A stretch of DNA of 8,263 nt from Prevotellaceae bacterium UBA1710 (GTDB lineage Bacteria > Bacteroidota > Bacteroidia > Bacteroidales > Bacteroidaceae). Of the stretch, positions 1 through 3,477 are shown piece after piece (the first letter of the stretch is position 1; each line of letters begins with the position of its first letter). Under the pieces are notes generated by a model. That model was not told the origin of the DNA, searched no databases, and was given only the letters and a program-made list of their open reading frames with translations. The position numbers and the translations under genes were made by a program. The DNA is taken from contig DCJC01000021.1 of assembly GCA_002317355.1 (NCBI GenBank), forward strand, positions 1 through 8,263, in the 5' to 3' direction.

Positions 1-393
1 CCTGACGGCCGCACACCCTATGAGAAGACTCTTGCCTACCGCAATGAATGTGCCGAATGGAAGCGCATGATAATGCAGGGGGCTACCGTAATAGTGACGC
101 CTGGCATAAGTATGGGCGAGCGCATCATCAAGGACAGGTGCATAGAGAAGGGCTATCCGCTTATCCACTTGCAGAAGGAGGCGATAGGCAGATACTGGAA
201 GCCTGAACTGAAACGCTTCGAGGCTTGTGCCAATGGTTCGCTGCTTATTCTCGCCCCATGGAAGCCCGAGAGCATGGGGGAGGTGAACGGTGTGCCTTCT
301 GATACCGACTACTCTATCTTTCATAACCTTAATCGGCTGGCGGAGGAGATATGCGGGTTCGAGGGAGATTGCAGAGTGAAGAGTGAAAAATAA
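1..393 (+). CDS. C-terminal part of a DprA-like Rossmann-fold protein (5' end outside window)
   Basis: The reading frame is open from base 1, so the gene starts upstream; 130 residues are visible. The pattern is a beta strand GATVIVTP, a glycine loop GISMGE, a helix, a strand GYPLIHLQ, a second helix and a strand SLLILAPW. This follows the order seen in the Rossmann domain of DprA/Smf and related LOG-like nucleotide-binding proteins, where 'GAxVVSGxAxGID', 'GxTIAVL' and 'GxLLSEYP' occupy the same places. Key DprA residues are not all kept, so a role in DNA uptake should not be assumed. In this phylum similar domains may sit behind IS200-type transposase domains, which cannot be checked here because the N-terminus is missing. 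The last six residues (RVKSEK) are encoded by an AGAGTGAAGAGTGAAAAA repeat, so the present stop was probably supplied by that repeat. Coding is likely; the function is a weak call. Confidence 0.6.
   Translation, partial: PDGRTPYEKTLAYRNECAEWKRMIMQGATVIVTPGISMGERIIKDRCIEKGYPLIHLQKEAIGRYWKPELKRFEACANGSLLILAPWKPESMGEVNGVPSDTDYSIFHNLNRLAEEICGFEGDCRVKSEK
373..390 (+). repeat. GAGTGAA heptamer repeat at gene end
   Basis: Two units of GAGTGAA followed by AAA form the last codons of the gene at 1-393. The same heptamer recurs at 7104-7125, 7211-7240 (inverted), 8121-8128 and 8158-8169 (inverted), always at gene ends or between genes. Confidence 0.6.
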
Positions 394-447
394 TTGTAAA
401 CGTTTGCAAAATATTGAAGTAATCTTTAGTATTTTTTTGTCAAGTCA

Positions 448-455
448 TATTTTTG
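448..455 (+). promoter_or_regulatory. Candidate Bacteroidota -7 box (TATTTTTG) upstream of the LytTR gene
   Basis: TATTTTTG fits the TAnnTTTG -7 consensus of Bacteroidota primary sigma factors. No convincing TTTG/TTG -33 element lies 19-21 bp upstream; the best is TTTAG at 425-429. Transcription would begin near 462, a few bases before the hairpin at 466-494. The region is T-rich, so a chance match is possible. Confidence 0.4.
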
Positions 456-465
456 TAGTAACTTA

Positions 466-500
466 GTGCGCGATTTTGAAATAAAGTCGCGCACTTTTTT
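466..500 (+). terminator. Rho-independent terminator or leader attenuator
   Basis: GTGCGCGA (466-473) and TCGCGCAC (487-494) form a perfect 8-bp stem around a 13-nt loop, followed by six T (495-500). It may simply end transcription of the gene at 1-393. If the -7 box at 448-455 is used, the hairpin would instead sit at the very 5' end of the LytTR transcript as an attenuator. An alternative hairpin, CGCAC (490-494) with GTGCG (501-505), uses the T-tract as its loop and excludes the terminator stem. Confidence 0.7.
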
Positions 501-538
501 GTGCGTATATTTTTAATCTAAATATAAACCTAAAACTT

Positions 539-616
539 GGATGCTAAAGGAGCATCCTGAACTAACGAAGCACCGGTGTTTCTTTTGTTCGAATCATTTG
601 TTCGATGAAAGAAACA
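539..616 (+). promoter_or_regulatory. Structured leader of the LytTR gene: two hairpins, one over the start codon
   Basis: Hairpin one is a perfect 7-bp stem, GGATGCT (539-545) with AGCATCC (551-557), whose loop is AAAGG. Hairpin two pairs TGTTTCTTT (577-585) with AAAGAAACA (608-616), placing the ATG at 605 next to or inside the stem-loop. The loop also holds a 9-bp direct repeat TTTGTTCGA (584-592 and 597-605). These pairings are visible in the sequence; control of translation is inference. Confidence 0.45.
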
Positions 617-976
617 AGTTTTTCTGTAGCCAATTCTTGCGTTAAGCCTGTGTTTGTGAATGATGGCACGAGACTTATGCGACTCAATGTGGAGGATATA
701 TTCTATGTTGAAGCGGAGAATCACCATTGCCATGTGTACAAGGCGGGCGGAAAGCGTGTATGTATTTTGTCCATGCAATTAGGGGCTGTGCTTAGTGCGC
801 TGAATGATGGCAGTTTTGTGCAGATCAGCCGTTATGAGTTCGTGAACATCTGGCATATAAGGGAGATAATTGGGAATCTCCTGATTCTTGAGGATGGCAA
901 CCGACTTACAATAAGTAGGAACTTTCGTGGGCGGATAGAGGATTTTTTGTGTGTTCTGACTGAGATAAGAAGCTAA
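605..976 (+). CDS. Stand-alone LytTR-domain transcriptional regulator
   Basis: This is a 123-residue protein made of little more than one LytTR DNA-binding domain. Recognisable blocks are a start like RLMRLNVEDIFYVEAENHHC (23-42), FVQISRYEFVNIWHI (71-85) and a C-terminal NRLTISRNFRGRIEDFL (99-115), matching the usual LytTR pattern of DI-YIEA, a basic FV-hR--hVN block and hPISR. There is no receiver domain or membrane segment, so no input signal can be read from the sequence. Stand-alone LytTR proteins are common in Bacteroidota. LytTR proteins bind short direct repeats about two helical turns apart, and such repeats begin 8 bp after this gene's stop, in front of the lysozyme gene, so that gene is the likely target. 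The ATG at 605 is the only upstream start giving the full domain; no Shine-Dalgarno is seen, as is usual in this phylum. Confidence 0.85.
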   Translation: MKETSFSVANSCVKPVFVNDGTRLMRLNVEDIFYVEAENHHCHVYKAGGKRVCILSMQLGAVLSALNDGSFVQISRYEFVNIWHIREIIGNLLILEDGNRLTISRNFRGRIEDFLCVLTEIRS

Positions 977-983
977 GGTAAAA

Positions 984-1037
984 TACCACTCACGCAGCGA
1001 AAACTACCACTCACGCTGTTTTTTCTACCACTCACGC
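984..1037 (+). promoter_or_regulatory. Triple phased direct repeat, likely LytTR operator
   Basis: TACCACTCACGC occurs three times without mismatch at 984-995, 1005-1016 and 1026-1037. The spacing is exactly 21 bp, two turns of B-DNA, so all copies face the same side of the helix. A degenerate copy, TACCCCTTAGGT (8 of 12 matches), lies at 1044-1055. Relative to a start site near 1083 the three copies centre at about -93, -72 and -51, typical for an activator. Direct repeats at two-turn spacing are the known binding mode of LytTR domains; assignment to the adjacent regulator is inference. Confidence 0.75.
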
Positions 1038-1068
1038 AAGTTGTACCCCTTAGGTGAGTTTTTCATAG

Positions 1069-1076
1069 TACCTTTG
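1069..1076 (+). promoter_or_regulatory. Bacteroidota -7 box (TACCTTTG) of the lysozyme promoter
   Basis: TACCTTTG fits TAnnTTTG exactly. No TTTG -33 box lies at the proper distance; the space is taken by the degenerate fourth operator copy. That fits a promoter that needs an activator. The predicted start site near 1083 leaves a leader of about 19 nt before the ATG at 1102. Confidence 0.65.
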
Positions 1077-1101
1077 CAACCAGAAACAAACGAATAAGTA
1101 T

Positions 1102-1545
1102 ATGAAAACAAACGAAGCAACAAAACGACAAATGAAGAAATGGGAAGGGCTAAGGCTCTTTGCATATCTCGATACAGGTGGAGTCCCCACAATAGGATTC
1201 GGACACACGAAAGGTGTAAGAATGGGTGATGCAATTACCCTAAAACAAGCGGAGCAGTATTTTGAACAGGATATTGCAATCTTTGAAAAAGAGATTAATT
1301 CGCTCGGTGTTCAGTTGGAACAATGTCAGTTCGATGCACTGGTTTCATTCTGCTACAATATAGGTATTTCCAAGTTCCGCAGATCAACGCTTTGCAGGTA
1401 TGTGAAGATGGGAATGAATGCGAACTACATCGCTGCTGAGTTCCTTAAATGGGTGCATTGCAATGGCGGAGTTTTGGAAGGACTCAAAAAGCGAAGAGAA
1501 TGGGAAGCGCAGAAATATCTCGGTAGAAGCCCCCTCCCAGCCTGA
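1102..1545 (+). CDS. GH24 phage-type lysozyme (muramidase/endolysin)
   Basis: This 147-residue protein should cleave the beta-1,4 bond between N-acetylmuramic acid and N-acetylglucosamine in peptidoglycan. The catalytic triad spacing of T4 lysozyme (E-8aa-D-5aa-T) is kept exactly: Glu15 in KKWEGLRL, Asp24 in AYLDTGG and Thr30 in VPTIGFGHT. Later family blocks are FDALVSFCYNIG (about 79-90) and the C-terminal LKKRREWEAQKYLG. There is no signal peptide or membrane segment, so export would need a holin or cell lysis; no holin is visible. It has its own promoter behind the triple operator and is not simply co-transcribed with the LytTR gene. The last six residues (RSPLPA) are encoded by the first arm of the terminator hairpin, and the TGA stop falls at the start of the extra hairpin inserted in that terminator. 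Confidence 0.93.
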   Translation: MKTNEATKRQMKKWEGLRLFAYLDTGGVPTIGFGHTKGVRMGDAITLKQAEQYFEQDIAIFEKEINSLGVQLEQCQFDALVSFCYNIGISKFRRSTLCRYVKMGMNANYIAAEFLKWVHCNGGVLEGLKKRREWEAQKYLGRSPLPA

Positions 1546-1607
1546 CACATACTCGGATGTTATCAACATCCGACTTCCCTTTGGGAGGGACTGGGTAGGC
1601 TTTTTTT
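1527..1607 (+). terminator. Compound hairpin terminator overlapping the lysozyme 3' end
   Basis: The outer stem pairs AAGCC (1527-1531) with GGCTT (1598-1602) and CCCAG (1536-1540) with CTGGG (1591-1595), followed by a T-tract (1601-1607). Inside sits a separate perfect 9-bp hairpin, TCGGATGTT (1553-1561) with AACATCCGA (1565-1573), loop ATC. The right half, TTTGGGAGGGACTGGG (1580-1595), is identical to the terminator after the primase gene. It looks like a standard repeat-type terminator interrupted by about 31 bp. Confidence 0.75.
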
Positions 1608-1630
1608 ATTAACTTAATTATATAAACGTT

Positions 1631-1723
1631 ATGTCAGTAAATTTTAATTTTCGTCTTTTCAGATGGTCTTTTTCCATCAGTATTTTTTCATCACTAATCA
1701 AGAAGGAGGTAACAAATGATTAG
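1631..1723 (+). CDS. Possible 30-aa leader peptide overlapping the DUF3127 start
   Basis: An ATG-to-TAG frame of 30 codons begins about 24 bp after the terminator and ends inside the next gene: its stop (1721-1723) lies in ATGATTAG, where the ATG at 1716 starts the DUF3127 gene. The product is rich in Phe, Ser, Arg and Ile with a KK near the end. Such overlap fits translational coupling, and the strong Shine-Dalgarno of the next gene lies within this frame. No homology is recognised and chance is a real possibility at this length. A short hairpin, GATGG (1662-1666) with CCATC (1674-1678), followed by TATTTTTT, lies inside it and could act as an attenuator. Confidence 0.25.
   Translation: MSVNFNFRLFRWSFSISIFSSLIKKEVTND
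1703..1710 (+). promoter_or_regulatory. Strong Shine-Dalgarno AAGGAGGT before the DUF3127 gene
   Basis: This is a near-perfect anti-16S match five bases before the ATG at 1716. Bacteroidota genes usually lack such sites, so it decides the start and hints at high expression or at phage or foreign origin. Confidence 0.7.
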
Positions 1724-2033
1724 AACTACAGCAACAATCAAGGTGCTTGACCCTGTAGAAGAGGGTGTAAGCAAGGCAACAGGAAACCCTTGGAAGAGCC
1801 AGACAATGGTTTTGGAAATCCCAGACATTGACGGCAAGACCCACACCATCGCAGCAAAGACCATGAAGGAAGATGTGATAAGCACTCTTGCAAATGCGCA
1901 CATCGGCATGGAATGCAAGGTTGGTCTGGTCTATCAAGCCAACGCTCGCGAGTGGACAAACAAGGAGGGCAAGAAGTGTATCTTCAGAGGTACAGACATC
2001 TTCCTCTATGAAGTTGAACTTTCAGAGTTTTAG
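1716..2033 (+). CDS. DUF3127 protein, likely OB-fold single-stranded DNA-binding protein
   Basis: This 105-residue protein resembles the small Bacteroidota DUF3127 family, which I associate with an OB-fold similar to single-stranded DNA-binding proteins. Visible marks are the opening strand TATIKVLDPVEEG, the segment TGNPWKSQTMVLEIPD (22-37), which resembles the KNGKEWKKQ-type turn of OB proteins, AAKTMKEDVI in the middle, and the C-terminal strand GTDIFLYEVELSEF. It is the first gene of a tight operon (3 bp to the next start) that leads to the primase-helicase, which fits an ssDNA-coating role in the same replication module. The ssDNA-binding activity is inferred from family and context; no aromatic binding residue can be proven here. 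Confidence 0.75.
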   Translation: MIRTTATIKVLDPVEEGVSKATGNPWKSQTMVLEIPDIDGKTHTIAAKTMKEDVISTLANAHIGMECKVGLVYQANAREWTNKEGKKCIFRGTDIFLYEVELSEF

Positions 2034-2036
2034 CCC

Positions 2037-2480
2037 ATGCTGAGATACCTATTACAAAGAGAATATGCCACACAATTCTTTGTGTGGGGCACTCTCAAAA
2101 GATTGGAGAATGATGTTTGGGTAGATGTCTGCAAGACTATCGAACCACCTCTGCCACCTCGCAAGAACGATGGCAAGTTATACCACGCTCTGCCAGAGGG
2201 CAAGTATAAGGTTGATATGTCCTACGAGGATACAAGCCTAAAGAATCGCCCAATGGTCTGTGTTAAGGATCATCCCTATCGTGTTTTCATTTCACAAGGT
2301 CACAACTTCCGCACCTGTGCAGGAAATATCAATGTGGGAAAGGCATTGACAAATGGCGCTCTCGGTGTCCTCGTTGACACTAAGGCTACTTGCGAAAAGA
2401 TTACTCGCGAGGTAAGGGATGCTCTTATGGATAATCAATATGTTCAACTTCGCATTTGCGATATAAAATGGAGAGTTTAA
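2037..2480 (+). CDS. DUF5675 domain protein
   Basis: This is a 147-residue protein. The family pattern is recognisable: a basic opening RYLLQREYAT (3-12), ALPEGKYKVDMSYEDTS (51-67) corresponding to the usual 'IPAGTYPV' block, and FISQGHNFRTCAGNINVGK (84-102) corresponding to the usual 'I-H-GN-----GCI-VG' block. DUF5675 proteins are frequent in Bacteroidota phages and mobile regions, often near lysis or tail genes; their biochemical role is not settled, so no enzyme activity is assigned. Cys94 replaces the position where many members have Asp/Thr before the final Gly-Cys block. It starts 3 bp after the DUF3127 stop and ends 2 bp before the next start, so the three genes are almost certainly co-transcribed. 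Confidence 0.7.
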   Translation: MLRYLLQREYATQFFVWGTLKRLENDVWVDVCKTIEPPLPPRKNDGKLYHALPEGKYKVDMSYEDTSLKNRPMVCVKDHPYRVFISQGHNFRTCAGNINVGKALTNGALGVLVDTKATCEKITREVRDALMDNQYVQLRICDIKWRV

Positions 2481-2482
2481 TT

Positions 2483-2875
2483 ATGGGAATGAAATGCACC
2501 CGCAAGGTATCTGGTGACAAGGTAACAGTTATGAGACACGCTCCTTTCACCTACGAAATTCAGAGTGAGGAACTGCTGAAAAACTCAGCAAACAACTGGG
2601 CACATTGCAAGGTTGTTGAGCAGAAAGGTATTACAACGATAACACCATTCCGCAAGAATGGATCGCCTCGCACACCATCGGTTGACAGAACCATCTGCGC
2701 CACTAAGAACGGAAGCCTGACAATGAGCCCAGGCGGTCAGAAGATTGTGGCTCGTATCTCACTCGACAGAGGACAGGACACGCCCGAAGAGTTCGTGAAG
2801 CAACTGAAAGTGCTTCTTGGCGAAGATTATCTGAACAAAGTAATTAATTTTGAGATTGAATCATGTTCGGTATAG
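2483..2875 (+). CDS. Unrecognised basic protein of the replication operon
   Basis: This is a 130-residue protein that I do not recognise. The frame can be opened further upstream (2456), but ATG 2483 is preferred because GGAGAG (2470-2475) lies seven bases before it and it avoids overlap with the previous gene. The protein is rich in Lys, Arg and Thr in its first two thirds, with motifs such as TPFRKNGSPRTPSVDR (54-69) and MSPGGQKIVARISLD (81-95). It ends in an acidic-basic helix, TPEEFVKQLKVLLGEDYL (100-117). Basic character and operon position suggest a nucleic-acid-binding role, but it does not look like HU. Its last four codons, TGT TCG GTA TAG, lie in a copy of the primase gene start (ATGTTCGGTATAG), suggesting the two genes once overlapped. 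Confidence 0.7.
   Translation: MGMKCTRKVSGDKVTVMRHAPFTYEIQSEELLKNSANNWAHCKVVEQKGITTITPFRKNGSPRTPSVDRTICATKNGSLTMSPGGQKIVARISLDRGQDTPEEFVKQLKVLLGEDYLNKVINFEIESCSV
2863..2875 (+). repeat. 13-bp direct repeat, copy 1 (remnant of the primase start?)
   Basis: ATGTTCGGTATAG here is identical to 3465-3477, the first 13 bases of the primase-helicase gene. Both copies are followed by TGAAT, directly here and after GTTATG in the second copy. A 13-bp chance match within about 600 bp is unlikely. Confidence 0.75.
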
Positions 2876-2921
2876 TGAATGGGTGATGGGTGTTGGTGGT
2901 TTGTAATGCAAGTAAAGATCA

Positions 2922-3437
2922 AATAGAGCAAAATACTTGTTAATGTCTTCCCTTGTAGGTCTGGCTTACTGCCATCCCTTGTAGTCAGATATGCTTGTTT
3001 CCTTGTGAGCTTTATGGCTCCCAGTAAACAATCACATCAGCCTACTGGAAGACATAAACAAGACAAAATAGAATTCAAAATAGCGCCTAAAGGCGTAAAA
3101 AATCCATTCGGCAATGTCCACTTCCGGCAGGCATTTTTAATTGTTAATTATTAATTTTTTCATTGAACTGATTTTTTACGACCGCAGGGAGCATTTTTTT
3201 TTCTTTATTTTGTCTTTTCTTGGTGGCTCGGCTGGGTGAGTACTCATTTTTATCGGGAAGCCCTCAAGGCTTACCAGGAAAAAGGAGGACTCGCATCAGC
3301 CAGGGATTTGCCACAAGCAAAGACCTAAAAAAGAGACACCATGAAAAGTATTTTGCTCTGTTATATTCAGTCACGAACACCCAACCCCGTGATTAAGGTT
3401 TTGTAAAAAATATGGAAACTTACAGGACTTAGGTGTT
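2922..3437 (+). ncRNA. Candidate large structured RNA between the operon and the primase gene
   Basis: No convincing gene lies here, but pairing is dense. A 17-bp long-range helix joins 2922-2938 to 3346-3362 (one T.G pair). A 16-bp helix with one A.A mismatch joins 2936-2951 to 3047-3062. Local hairpins are TGGC/GCCA (2962-2974), GAGC/GCTC (3007-3020), GCGCCT/AGGCGT (3083-3096) and AAGCC-CTCAA-GGCTT (3258-3272). A 10-bp helix joins 3215-3224 to 3273-3282. CCAGTA (3021-3026) can pair with TACTGG (3043-3048). After the main domain, TCACG/CGTGA (3371-3392) has a loop AACACC that matches GGTGTT at 3432-3437. The wobble pairs found (2924/3360, 3220/3277, 3083/3096) are all G.U on the plus strand and would be A/C mismatches on the minus strand, so a plus-strand RNA is favoured. 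It does not match RNase P RNA, tmRNA or 6S by visible motifs. Long leaders or large ornate RNAs near phage replication genes are the nearest precedent. Confidence 0.5.
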
Positions 3438-3464
3438 ACAAAGATTATAAATTTAAAATTAAAT

Positions 3465-3477
3465 ATGTTCGGTATAG
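3465..3477 (+). repeat. 13-bp direct repeat, copy 2 (primase gene start)
   Basis: ATGTTCGGTATAG is identical to 2863-2875, so the two copies bracket the gene-free, structured segment. Confidence 0.75.

Noticed and set aside
530..778. 82-aa minus-strand open frame
   Set aside because: It is antisense to the LytTR gene and its leader; no motifs.
984..1037. CRISPR-like repeats
   Set aside because: Repeats of 12 bp with 9-bp spacers are far too short and phase exactly with DNA turns; operator is the better reading.
2456..2482. Upstream start for the 130-aa gene
   Set aside because: It would overlap the DUF5675 gene and skip the well-placed GGAGAG; ATG 2483 fits better.
3014..3154. 46-codon frame starting MAPSKQSHQPTG
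   Set aside because: It covers paired segments of the RNA candidate, has no ribosome binding site, and ends in a common AT-rich TTAATTGTTAATTATTAATT stretch. It could be a remnant, but structure explains the region better.
2922..3362. Retron (msr/msd with a1/a2 inverted ends)
   Set aside because: Long-range inverted ends fit, but no reverse transcriptase gene is present nearby; the next gene is a primase-helicase.
3341..3406. 21-codon frame starting MKSILLCYIQ
   Set aside because: It overlaps the 3' arm of the 17-bp long-range helix, has no Shine-Dalgarno, and is too short to support without conservation.
2876..3464. Group I or group II intron
   Set aside because: No group II domain V or GUGYG-type 5' end, no group I core or intron-encoded protein could be seen, and it sits between genes.
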